From: an uncultured Muribaculaceae bacterium | GTDB lineage: Bacteria > Bacteroidota > Bacteroidia > Bacteroidales > Muribaculaceae | Assembly: GCA_910585285.1 (NCBI GenBank) | Contig: CAJUDL010000015.1 | Span: 1-64,000, forward strand | Direction of reading: 5' to 3' | Length of the DNA: 64,000 nt | Shown here: piece by piece, positions 24,306 through 31,769 of the stretch | How the letters are laid out: every line of letters starts with the position of its first letter | Position numbering within the stretch: the stretch's first letter is position 1 | Notes under the pieces: model-generated | What the model was told of the DNA's origin: nothing | What the model saw: the letters and a program-made list of their open reading frames with translations, nothing else | Databases searched by the model: none | Program-made: the position numbers and the translations under genes

Positions 24306-25805
24306 TCAGATTACGGGGGTGAAGGAGAGACGTGCAAGCACGCCGCGCCATATTGTATTGTAAAGGTTGCCCTGCGGGTCAAAGCCTCCGAGGAGGTAGA
24401 TGTAAGGACAGTCCCAGTATATGTTGTCGCCGTCTACCTCAACATTGTGAGAGCGGTGTGCGGCTTTCTTCCATGCGTCGGAAAGAAGGGCTTTCTTTCG
24501 CGTGGTCATAACAACGTTGTCGCATTCCGTCATTGTCGGAATCTCTTTGGGGAGCTGAAGCAATTCGCTGCCGGGTCCCCAGTTTACGCCATTGTCGTAA
24601 GATATATACACTGTGCGGTTTAGTGTGCCGTCTTTTTTACTGCCTCCGATGATCATCCACACTGGATATTCAGTCTGGGTCCAGCTTGATGAAGTGAACC
24701 TGTATCCATAATATGGGATTATGGAGGCTCCCTTCACGGCGGGGATACCTCCTTCGGCGAGCTTGATCCAGTTGTAACCATCGAATGCCCATGTTGCGTC
24801 GGAAAGAGTGCCGTCAGCACAGGTTCCTCCGGCGAAGAAACCTACCGGAGATGATGTCCACTGGTTGGCAAGAATCACGAAGTTTGAATAGCCGGAGATC
24901 GGGAATTCACTATCTACAGTGGTGACATTTAAATCCTTAAGAGGATACTGAGCGTATTCGAGACCGTTCGCGCCGTTTTTCAGACCAATCGCGGTGTCAA
25001 GATATGCCCCGAGCATGGCAGTCCATGTTTCGCCGGTGGCTGTCCATGTTGTGCCATTGCTGCTTTGATACATTTTGCCATCGTTGGCAAGTATCATGAG
25101 GCTTGATGTTGTGGCGCAGAGAGAACGCACGTCGGGAGTGAAGGGGAATGTCACTTCGCCCTTCTGCCATTCTCCGTCGAAAAGATTCTCGGATGATGCG
25201 AATGTATAGGTTCCGTCGCTTTCCTCAATCAGAGAGACTGCTCTGCCGTTGAAGTCGAGACTTTTCTGATTACGTGGATTTGCAAACCGCGACGGAAGTT
25301 TGGACAATGCCTTGTCACCCCATACTAAAGAGTCTGTTTTTTCTTTATGCACGTTTACCTTGATGCGGTAAGTGCGTGAGAGCTGGTCGTTATCCGTGGA
25401 TAGCGTAAGGGAAACTTTGCCGGTGAAGTCAATGGAATCGGATGGGGAGGTGAGATAATCAACTTCGCCGGTGCGTGTCTTGCCGTCTTCCATTTTTAGA
25501 GTGGCTTTGGTGACATAACTCGAATATTTAATGGATGTCACGAGCTTGTCGATCTTTGTGCCGACGGGAAGAGAATCGGCGTTGAAGATAACCCCATTTT
25601 CAAGATCAATTGAAAAGAACACGGAGTCAAGGTTTTCCATAACCTTGTCATCGTTGTTAAGAGAGAATGCGGTGACTGCTACGTTAGATGGAGTAAGATA
25701 GATTTCCACTTCTTCTGTCTTTTCGTTGCAGGATACTGCCGCAATCATGGTAACGCCTGCCATAAGGCAGCCGGCAAAACGGCGAAATGTATTGAGTATC
25801 TTCAC
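24306..25805 (-). CDS. DUF6242-family lipoprotein (Kelch/beta-propeller-like)
   Basis: I place the start at GTG 25805 because it leads into a lipoprotein signal peptide (lipobox-like AAVSC, then NEKTEEVEIYLTPS); an upstream ATG at 25877 adds an unlikely 24-residue extension. After an N-terminal cadherin-like or Ig-like domain (about 30-150) comes a beta-propeller region with repeated YQSSNGTTWTATGETW-like, FFAGG, YGYRFTSSSW and WMIIGGSKKDG motifs, ending in IYLLGGFDPQGNLYNTIWRGV. It is probably an outer-membrane-facing lipoprotein. No activity is known. Confidence 0.78.
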   Translation of the reverse strand: MKILNTFRRFAGCLMAGVTMIAAVSCNEKTEEVEIYLTPSNVAVTAFSLNNDDKVMENLDSVFFSIDLENGVIFNADSLPVGTKIDKLVTSIKYSSYVTKATLKMEDGKTRTGEVDYLTSPSDSIDFTGKVSLTLSTDNDQLSRTYRIKVNVHKEKTDSLVWGDKALSKLPSRFANPRNQKSLDFNGRAVSLIEESDGTYTFASSENLFDGEWQKGEVTFPFTPDVRSLCATTSSLMILANDGKMYQSSNGTTWTATGETWTAMLGAYLDTAIGLKNGANGLEYAQYPLKDLNVTTVDSEFPISGYSNFVILANQWTSSPVGFFAGGTCADGTLSDATWAFDGYNWIKLAEGGIPAVKGASIIPYYGYRFTSSSWTQTEYPVWMIIGGSKKDGTLNRTVYISYDNGVNWGPGSELLQLPKEIPTMTECDNVVMTTRKKALLSDAWKKAAHRSHNVEVDGDNIYWDCPYIYLLGGFDPQGNLYNTIWRGVLARLSFTPVI

Positions 25806-25957
25806 TTTGTTATTGTTTGCTTGTATAATGTTTGTCAGCCCGAAGTGCGCAGACGCGCGTTGGGCATGATGTTTCAACTTGCAAATTTAGCATTTCTTGG
25901 GGAATTATTCGGCAAAAAGAGCTGTGATTTTCAAAATTAAATCATTTTTAATAAGTT

Positions 25958-26986
25958 TTAAGCATTTTGGCAGCCGCGAGCGGTGCTCGCGAAACGGAAC
26001 CGCAGGAGGGTGTTTTCTCTGATCTTGCGGTTTTCTGTCATGGCGATGCCGGAGGGGAGGGCGGGGGCGGGGATGCCGCTGTGGATAAGTTTGGGCGAGA
26101 TCTCCAGGCGGATTTCATCGAAGAGCCCCTTTTCAATGAATTCGCTCAGGGTTCTCGATCCTCCCTCCACCATCAGAGATGTGATGGAATGGCGTGAGTA
26201 TAACTCAGATATGTTCTCTTCCAAAGTTTTCGCCGGGTCAAGAATTATCGGATTGCGCTGGAGCACTGCGGCATTTTCCGGGATTTTCTCGGAGCCGAAT
26301 ATTACAGGGCGCGGGGAGTTTCCTGGAAATAGACGCGTTGTGAGGGAGGGGTTGTCGGAAAGAATTGTGTTTGTTCCGATGAGAATTGCGTCATTAAGCG
26401 CGCGTTCGCGATGCATTTCAACGAGACTCAGAGGGTTGGATAGTGCAACGGGGATTCCCTTGCCGGTGTGGTCTGTGGCAGCAATGAAGCCGTCTGCACT
26501 TTGTGCCCATTTCAGCTGTATGTAAGGACGATGGAGAGTGTGGGCTGTGACGAATCTTTTGTTAAGGTCACGGCATTCGTTTTCGAGCACATTCTCCACA
26601 ACTTCTATTCCGGCATCGCGGAGCATGCGGACGCCACGTCCGCTTACTTCTTTGAACGGATCAAGCATGCCGATGACCACTCGTTTAAGTTTCTTTTCTA
26701 TCAGCAGTTTGCTGCACGGGGGGGTCTTGCCATAATGCGAACATGGCTCAAGCGACACATATATTGTAGAGGCCGGCAGAAGATATTCATCTTCCTTCCG
26801 CACAGATGCGACAGCATTTACTTCAGCATGCGGACCGCCGTAACGGCGATGCCATCCTTCACCGATAATTCTATCGTCGGGAGCCACAATAACGGCTCCT
26901 ACCATCGGATTCGGAGAGACGAATCCGGCGCCATGCCCTGCGAGCTCAATCGCCCTCCGCATATATTTCTCATCAATCTCTCCCAT
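25958..26986 (-). CDS. ribD: Bifunctional riboflavin biosynthesis deaminase/reductase
   Basis: The 342-residue enzyme deaminates 2,5-diamino-6-ribosylaminopyrimidinone phosphate and then reduces the ribosyl side chain. The N-terminal zinc deaminase has HAEVNAV and PCSHYGKTPPC (about residues 50-90). The C-terminal reductase has QLKWAQSADGFIA, ILIGTNTILSDNPSLTTR and LMVEGGSRTLSEFI. The last ten residues (ASTARGCQNA) are encoded by a dispersed repeat also found at 3729-3757, so the C-terminus appears to have been rebuilt. It lies within the long minus-strand run between DUF4421 and DUF6242 genes. Confidence 0.95.
   Translation of the reverse strand: MGEIDEKYMRRAIELAGHGAGFVSPNPMVGAVIVAPDDRIIGEGWHRRYGGPHAEVNAVASVRKEDEYLLPASTIYVSLEPCSHYGKTPPCSKLLIEKKLKRVVIGMLDPFKEVSGRGVRMLRDAGIEVVENVLENECRDLNKRFVTAHTLHRPYIQLKWAQSADGFIAATDHTGKGIPVALSNPLSLVEMHRERALNDAILIGTNTILSDNPSLTTRLFPGNSPRPVIFGSEKIPENAAVLQRNPIILDPAKTLEENISELYSRHSITSLMVEGGSRTLSEFIEKGLFDEIRLEISPKLIHSGIPAPALPSGIAMTENRKIRENTLLRFRFASTARGCQNA
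25973..26001. repeat. Dispersed GCGAGC/GCTCGC palindromic repeat, copy 2
   Basis: Homologous to 3729-3757 (GCCGCGAGC, GTGCTCGC, AAACGGAACC words shared). It overlaps the last codons of ribD. Confidence 0.65.
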
Positions 26987-27005
26987 ATTAAATTATTAAA
27001 TCCTC

Positions 27006-27044
27006 TTATTAATTCCTAATTCCTAATTCCTAATTTCTCATTCC
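27006..27044. repeat. Heptad TTCCTAA array
   Basis: TTCCTAATTCCTAATTCCTAA plus a TTTCTCATTCC tail lies between the ribD and DUF4421 genes. It is the same heptad class as at 19994, 53618 and 56505. Confidence 0.6.
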
Positions 27045-28211
27045 TCAAAATCTGACTCCCACACTGAGCTGGGCGTTTTCCACGGATGAAAAGAGCGAAA
27101 AATCACTTGATTTGTACCAGTTTCCATCGAGTTTGGCTACTGCGCAAACAAAGAAGTCTCCTAAATTATAGGTCAAGGAGCTTTGCCCTTTGAGTGTGAC
27201 GGCAAACAGCCCCGCACCCCTCTCTGCCGAATCTTCGTAGGCATGTGTGTAGCCAACGCCGGGGAAGGCGGAAATGTTGAACAGAAGATGGGGGTTGAGC
27301 ACCCAGTTGAAGCTATAGCCGCTCATCAGACAGTAAGAATTGTAGTGGAAGCGGTATAGGTGCGGGTCTATGCTGAGATATGGCTTCAACACCTCCGGTA
27401 TTTTGCTGAGATCCATTGTGATGTCGAGATTATTGTAATTGAAGCCGATGATTGCGGACCCTGCGCTCCTCTTTTGGAACTTGGAGAAGTTATATGCCGC
27501 ACCCATGGCGAATTTACGGTTATTGAAAAAGAAATAACCGTTTAAGCCAATTGTTTTCTGACTCACGCCGGGAAATTCCTGCTTTATAAGATGCCCTTTG
27601 TTATAGTCTCCGAAAGTGCGGATGAAGGTTCCTCCGGAGTTTTCCCAGTAGTGACCTTCAATGTTGAAACGGGCGCAGTTGAAATTGAATTCCAACTTTT
27701 TATGATTGGAAGGTTTGTTGCCTATGATGTTGCTCATATCGAGAGAGTACCCCACGCTTACAGCCATATACTGCAGGTATGCTCCTGCATTGCAATAAAA
27801 ATCGCTCATCATGCGCATCTTCATTTTCTTGCCGATGTCCAGGTAATAAGAATCCACCCAGTTGTCGGAAAGCACACGAGCTTTCCAGCGGCGCCCGGTG
27901 CCGACTACGTAATCGGTATCGTAGGAGTTGAATGTCTTGTCAGCCCAGTTGTAAACCTTGACACAGAATCCAAGGAATTTAGGATATTCCACGGTGGTGT
28001 CGGCAAGGTTCAGCTTCCCCTTTTTCAGTAGATGCCACCAGTTGCGCGATTCCTGCGCATCGTTTTCGGAGATAATGAGGGTTGACTCCTCGGCTTGCGC
28101 CTCGGCACAAGTGGCTGACACCTCGGCTGCCGCCTCGGCACAGTATAGAGAGGAGGGAAATGATAATATTAGTATAGATATAATTGATAGTGTGACAAGC
28201 GGTCTTTTCAT
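27045..28211 (-). CDS. DUF4421-family outer-membrane protein
   Basis: The 388-residue product has a signal peptide (VTLSIISILILSFPSSLYCAE) and a strand-rich body with family hallmarks: KVYNWADKTFNSYDTDYVVGTGRRWKA-like opening, repeated aromatic strands (YLQYMAVSVGYSLDM, FRFHYNS-type, CLMSGYSFNWVLNPHLLFNISAFPGVGYTHA) and a terminal barrel strand AQLSVGVRF. This indicates an outer-membrane barrel of unknown cargo. The mature N-terminus carries an Ala/Glu-rich stretch (about 25-45) that looks like a repeat expansion. It follows mltG by 17 bp. Confidence 0.85.
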   Translation of the reverse strand: MKRPLVTLSIISILILSFPSSLYCAEAAAEVSATCAEAQAEESTLIISENDAQESRNWWHLLKKGKLNLADTTVEYPKFLGFCVKVYNWADKTFNSYDTDYVVGTGRRWKARVLSDNWVDSYYLDIGKKMKMRMMSDFYCNAGAYLQYMAVSVGYSLDMSNIIGNKPSNHKKLEFNFNCARFNIEGHYWENSGGTFIRTFGDYNKGHLIKQEFPGVSQKTIGLNGYFFFNNRKFAMGAAYNFSKFQKRSAGSAIIGFNYNNLDITMDLSKIPEVLKPYLSIDPHLYRFHYNSYCLMSGYSFNWVLNPHLLFNISAFPGVGYTHAYEDSAERGAGLFAVTLKGQSSLTYNLGDFFVCAVAKLDGNWYKSSDFSLFSSVENAQLSVGVRF

Positions 28212-28228
28212 CGGTGGAGATAGATCGT

Positions 28229-29272
28229 TTAATGTATTCCTCGCTCGTTGAGGGCTTTTTGGTAGAGCCGAGCGTTTTTTGAATGTTCCTCGAATGTGGA
28301 TGCGAAATTATGTGTGCCTGAAAAATCCTCTTTGGCACACATATAAAGATAATTGCTTGGCTCGCTGTTGAGGATCGCGTCGAGTGTTGTCCGCGATGTG
28401 GTTCGTATCGGTCCGGGAGGCAATCCTGCGTGTGCATACGTGTTGTAAGGGGAATCAACTCCAAGATGTTTGCGCGTTACACGTCGGATAGAGTAGTCGC
28501 GCAGCGCGAAGCGTATAGTAGGATCCGACTGCAGCCTCATGCCTTTCTTCAGACGGTTGATATAAAGGCGTCCGATGGTTCCTTTCTCTGCGGCTTTATT
28601 GGTTTCCTCGTCGGCAATTGATGATATGATTGTGGCATCGGCAGGCGAAATGCCCAGTGCTTCAGCCTTGTTGCGGTTGGCGGTATTCCAGTAGCGGGAA
28701 TAGTTGCTTCCGATTTTGGCAATCAGTTCGCGAGGGGATGTGGTCCAGTAGACTTCATAGGTGTCATCAAGGAAAAGGGCGAGTGCCTGATTGAATGTGA
28801 GGTGGTAGGGTTGGAGGGTGGCAGGGTCGGCAAGAGCCTCTCGCATGTCTGCTTCCGAAAATTCCATTTTCGCTGCGATTCGGCTGCATAGAAGGTCAAG
28901 ATCGCGGAATCCGTTGATGGTTATGCGGACGGGCGTCTGACCTCCACTGCTTATTCTCCTCATGGCTGTGATTGCGTTCGCACCTGCAGGTATTTCATAG
29001 GCTCCGTGACGCGTTGCGAAATCAACGTTTCGCAGCTTGCAAAGTCTCACCACTTTCTTTGCGAAGCCGTTGCCGTAATATTTGGATAGGGTGTCGGTGA
29101 CATTCTGCACGGTAGCGTTTGCCGGAATGCGTATGGTGGCTGAGGAGTCGGTGTGCTCCATCACAAGGGGATAGAGCATTATTAACAATGCTATTATGAT
29201 AAAAGCCAACCCCAAAAGAATGTATGACATTCTTTTGGGGAATTTACGGTGTATGTTCTCACGCTGTTTCAT
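28229..29272 (-). CDS. mltG: Endolytic murein transglycosylase MltG (YceG)
   Basis: The 347-residue protein has a single N-terminal transmembrane helix (about 15-38), a LysM-like domain (IRIPANATVQNVTDTLSKYYG) and the YceG domain with the catalytic Glu in SSIADEETNKAAEKG and the signature RLYINRLKKGMRLQSDPTIRFAL and AGLPPGPI. It cleaves nascent glycan strands at the inner membrane and sets their length. It is co-oriented with hpf upstream and DUF4421 downstream. Confidence 0.96.
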   Translation of the reverse strand: MKQRENIHRKFPKRMSYILLGLAFIIIALLIMLYPLVMEHTDSSATIRIPANATVQNVTDTLSKYYGNGFAKKVVRLCKLRNVDFATRHGAYEIPAGANAITAMRRISSGGQTPVRITINGFRDLDLLCSRIAAKMEFSEADMREALADPATLQPYHLTFNQALALFLDDTYEVYWTTSPRELIAKIGSNYSRYWNTANRNKAEALGISPADATIISSIADEETNKAAEKGTIGRLYINRLKKGMRLQSDPTIRFALRDYSIRRVTRKHLGVDSPYNTYAHAGLPPGPIRTTSRTTLDAILNSEPSNYLYMCAKEDFSGTHNFASTFEEHSKNARLYQKALNERGIH

Positions 29273-29297
29273 CTATTACAAACAGACATTTGTGACA

Positions 29298-29591
29298 TCA
29301 GCTTCTTTCTTTAAGCTTCTCAAGTTGCGGTTCGAGGGCACGCAGACAAAGATCCACAGCTTCTTCGAAAGTGTCGGCTGTTTTGGAAGCAAACAGATCG
29401 GGTGTCTGGGGAATCAGTAGTTTCACCTGAGCCTCTTTATTCATTGCCGTCTCCGGTTTTACAACCTTGAGAGTCACGTCAGCATCAGAGATAGACTCGT
29501 AACGGCGCACCAGCTTGTCGATTTTCTTATTGATGAAGGAGACGAGTTTTTCGGAGATGTCGAAATGAATTGCTTTAATTGTAGCTTCCAT
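29298..29591 (-). CDS. hpf: Ribosome hibernation-promoting factor, short form
   Basis: The 97-residue product matches the RaiA/HPF family: an N-terminal beta-strand-helix (KAIHFDISEKLVSFINKKIDKLVRRY), DADVTLKVVKPE, and a C-terminal helix (DTFEEAVDLCLRALEPQLEK). It binds the 30S decoding region in stationary phase. The short length indicates the form lacking the C-terminal dimerisation domain. It lies after rpsU and the recombinase gene, the usual Bacteroidales order. Confidence 0.93.
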   Translation of the reverse strand: MEATIKAIHFDISEKLVSFINKKIDKLVRRYESISDADVTLKVVKPETAMNKEAQVKLLIPQTPDLFASKTADTFEEAVDLCLRALEPQLEKLKERS

Positions 29592-29797
29592 AACACTAAG
29601 TTTTTATGGGTTAATACTTGTTCCATTCCCGCGTTGGCGGGGTTGGGGTTTCTCAATCGCGGTGGCAAACGGCAGAGACGTTTACCAGCCGTTGTTTACA
29701 AAGATAAACAATAAAATTGAAAAATTGCTTATTTTAGATGGAAAAAACTGCCATAGACTATACTTTTTTCGTAAATACGACAAGATCACGGTTGTAA

Positions 29798-30667
29798 TTA
29801 TGTTTCCCTTTTTGCGCGTGGATGAGCCGCGGAATAGGATTTCTTGAGCTCGTTGAAGGAGAGATGCGTGTATATCTGCGTGGTGGAAAGAGATGAGTGT
29901 CCGAGAAATTCCTTTACCGAATCGAGGGCGGCGCCGCCGTTGAGCATGGAGGTGGCAAAGGTGTGTCGTAACACGTGCGGACTTTTCTTCATTGCCGATG
30001 TCGACGCCAGCGAACTGTTGACAATGTTATAGAGCGCTTTCTTGCTGATGGCTCCGCTGCGTCCGCATATCAGAGGTTTTGGCGATTCAAGATCCGGATA
30101 CTTAGCGTCGCGAGCCTTCTGCCAGCATGCGATCTCTTCAAGCAGTTCAGGAGGCAACGGCACAACTCGCTGCTTGGCGCGTTTGCCGGTGACTTTTGCT
30201 TCGCGCAGTGAGAAATCGATATCTGCATCCGTAAGTGTGCGTAGCTCTTCCTGCCGCAAACCTGTGGAGTAAAGAATCAGCATCACGATATGTGCGCGAT
30301 GTGAGGTGAAATCGGAGTGATCGTAGGAGTTGACAATCTCTTCGATTTCCTGCTCTTTCACGAATTCCGGCAGCCGCTTCGGGGCTTTCGCGAGGATGAG
30401 GTCTGCTGCGGGATTATGGCTGATTTCGCTGCGTTTGAGGAGCCATCGGTAGTAGGCGCGGAGGCTTTGCGCCTTGCGGCGTAATGTCAATGGCGATTCG
30501 GCGGGAGCCAGCGAGCCGAGCCAGGCGCGGATATCGGCAGTGGTGGCATTCTCCACACCGCCTGAAAGCCATTGCGCAAACTGGGTGAGGTCGCGGCTGT
30601 ATGCCTCGACCGTGTGGCGGCTGCGGTTAAGCTCCAGCAGCAGATAATTCTCAAATTCGCGAAACAT
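29798..30667 (-). CDS. xerD-like: Tyrosine recombinase of the XerC/XerD family
   Basis: ATG 30667 (MFREFENYLL) is preferred over an upstream start. The product has the SAM-like core-binding domain (about 5-85, RHTVEAYSRDLTQFAQWL) and a catalytic domain with Arg in STGLRQEELRTL, Lys in KVTGKRAKQR, His-x-x-Arg in SPHVLRHTFATSML, and His plus the Tyr nucleophile in FLGHSSLSTTQIYTHL. All catalytic residues are present. The genomic place beside rpsU and hpf marks it as the housekeeping chromosome-dimer recombinase, not a mobile-element integrase. Whether it could act on the inverted repeat at 33977-34160 is unknown. Confidence 0.93.
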   Translation of the reverse strand: MFREFENYLLLELNRSRHTVEAYSRDLTQFAQWLSGGVENATTADIRAWLGSLAPAESPLTLRRKAQSLRAYYRWLLKRSEISHNPAADLILAKAPKRLPEFVKEQEIEEIVNSYDHSDFTSHRAHIVMLILYSTGLRQEELRTLTDADIDFSLREAKVTGKRAKQRVVPLPPELLEEIACWQKARDAKYPDLESPKPLICGRSGAISKKALYNIVNSSLASTSAMKKSPHVLRHTFATSMLNGGAALDSVKEFLGHSSLSTTQIYTHLSFNELKKSYSAAHPRAKRET

Positions 30668-30678
30668 AGGCATACAAA

Positions 30679-30714
30679 GATTCAGCATAAGCTTTCTGAT
30701 GCTTACGCTGAATC
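30679..30714 (-). promoter_or_regulatory. 14-bp hairpin between rpsU and the recombinase gene
   Basis: 30679-30692 pairs with 30701-30714 through 14 positions with one G-U wobble, around an 8-base loop. Only three U residues follow on the minus transcript, so it may be an attenuator or RNA-stability element, not a full terminator. Confidence 0.55.
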
Positions 30715-30744
30715 GTGTTATTGAATGCAGATAAAAGCGGCTTT

Positions 30745-30936
30745 TTACTGCTCAGCCTGACGAAGCTGCTGAACGTAAACGGCCTTCATCATCTTCTTGC
30801 GATTGGTCACAGAAGGTTTTTCGAAAGCCTGACGTGAACGAAGCTCTTTTACGATGCCGGTTCTTTCGAATTTACGTTTGAACTTCTTGAGTGCTTTCTC
30901 GATGTTTTCGCCTTCTTTTACTGGTACGATAATCAT
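30745..30936 (-). CDS. rpsU: 30S ribosomal protein bS21
   Basis: The 63-residue basic protein starts MIIVPVKEGENIEKALKKFK and has the bS21 helix KRKFERTGIVKELRSRQ. bS21 sits at the 30S platform near the anti-Shine-Dalgarno sequence and in Bacteroidota helps to hide it. It is preceded by a well-formed promoter (31025-31055) and an 80-nt leader with a GC-rich hairpin. It heads the rpsU-xer-hpf run. Confidence 0.97.
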   Translation of the reverse strand: MIIVPVKEGENIEKALKKFKRKFERTGIVKELRSRQAFEKPSVTNRKKMMKAVYVQQLRQAEQ

Positions 30937-30976
30937 GTTTTGTGCTGTTAATTTTTAGTTTCTGTTAATTTTTTTG

Positions 30977-31010
30977 GCTCGCCTCCGGAGGGCAACATGC
31001 AGGCCCCGGC
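30977..31010 (-). promoter_or_regulatory. GC-rich leader hairpins of rpsU
   Basis: The rpsU leader contains CCTCCGGAGG, a perfect 10-bp palindrome (about 30982-30991), and next to it a second GC-rich fold (about 30996-31014). The palindrome contains the SD-like GGAGG, about 45 nt upstream of the start and hidden by pairing. A role in bS21 autoregulation is inference. Confidence 0.45.
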
Positions 31011-31024
31011 GGCATAAAGCGATG

Positions 31025-31055
31025 CAAAATTATACAATCTTCCAAATATGACAAA
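31025..31055 (-). promoter_or_regulatory. rpsU promoter with both Bacteroidota elements
   Basis: On the minus strand TTTG (31055-31052) is separated by exactly 19 nt from TAATTTTG (31032-31025), matching the Bacteroidota primary-sigma consensus (-33 TTTG, -7 TAnnTTTG). This is the best complete promoter in the window. Confidence 0.8.
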
Positions 31056-31095
31056 ATTTTTTGCCAATTTTTCGTCGGAAAATGTCTAAATTTTT

Positions 31096-31647
31096 TTACA
31101 TTACGTCTGCGGAGGGGTCAACTTCCTCTGCATCCTGCTCATACCATTTGGAATACATGAGATAGTTTTTGGCTATCTTCACGTTCATTTCCTTCGCCTT
31201 TTCGGGCTCTACCATTTTGATGAACTTGGCTGGGGAACCTGCCCACATTTCGTGAGGTCCGATTTGCGTGCGGCTGAGCACCACAGAGCCGGCTGCCACC
31301 AGAGCACCTTCGCCAACCACAGCATCGTCCATCACCACAGCGCCCATTCCGATAAGGGCGTAGTCGTGGATCTTGGCGCCATGGATCACAACATTGTGAC
31401 CTATCGAGACGTCGTTGCCTATCTCGATGGTGGATTTCTGATAAAGCGTGTGGAGCACGCTGCCGTCTTGAATATTGACGCGATCGCCTACGCGGATCGA
31501 ATTGACATCGCCGCGAAGCACTGTGTTGAACCAGATGCTGCATTCATCGCCGATCACAACATCTCCGACGATCGTGGCGTTCTCCGCCAGGAAGCATCCT
31601 TTCCCTATCTGAGGCGTGAAGCCTCTTACTGATCTTATTAAAGCCAT
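31096..31647 (-). CDS. Gamma carbonic anhydrase-like hexapeptide-repeat protein
   Basis: The 183-residue product is a left-handed beta-helix with repeated [LIV]G-x4 hexapeptides (ENATIVGDVVIGDECSIWF, IGNDVSIGHNVVIHGAKI, ALIGMGAVVMDDAVVG). Metal-binding His are visible in VLHTLY and GHNVVIHG. It ends with a helix (EKAKEMNVKIAKNYL). Family members bind zinc and some hydrate CO2; activity here is not certain, because many homologues are inactive as carbonic anhydrases. It is transcribed towards rpsU but that gene has its own promoter. Confidence 0.9.
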   Translation of the reverse strand: MALIRSVRGFTPQIGKGCFLAENATIVGDVVIGDECSIWFNTVLRGDVNSIRVGDRVNIQDGSVLHTLYQKSTIEIGNDVSIGHNVVIHGAKIHDYALIGMGAVVMDDAVVGEGALVAAGSVVLSRTQIGPHEMWAGSPAKFIKMVEPEKAKEMNVKIAKNYLMYSKWYEQDAEEVDPSADVM

Positions 31648-31658
31648 CCGTTTTTTTA

Positions 31659-31769
31659 ATGTGTAATGTTTAATGTGTAATGTGTAATTAGGTTTTAGGT
31701 CTTAGGCTTTAGGCTTTAGAAAGCTTCGCTGAATGGACCTAAAGCCTAATGCCTAAAGCCTAACGCCTC
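31659..31769. repeat. Heptad arrays (TAATGTG and CTTTAGG/CCTAAAG) forming an inverted pair
   Basis: About 31659-31689 carries TAATGTGTAATGTTTAATG-type units. About 31690-31720 carries TTTTAGG/CTTAGG/CTTTAGG units that are mirrored by CCTAAAGCCTAATGCCTAAAG at about 31738-31765. The array separates pepP-like and carbonic anhydrase genes. Confidence 0.6.

Noticed and set aside
29798..30667. Tyrosine recombinase as integrase of a genomic island or as the capsule-promoter invertase
   Set aside because: Its neighbours rpsU and hpf and its XerC/D-like length mark a housekeeping recombinase. No attachment-site duplication is seen, and a role in inversion has no direct support.
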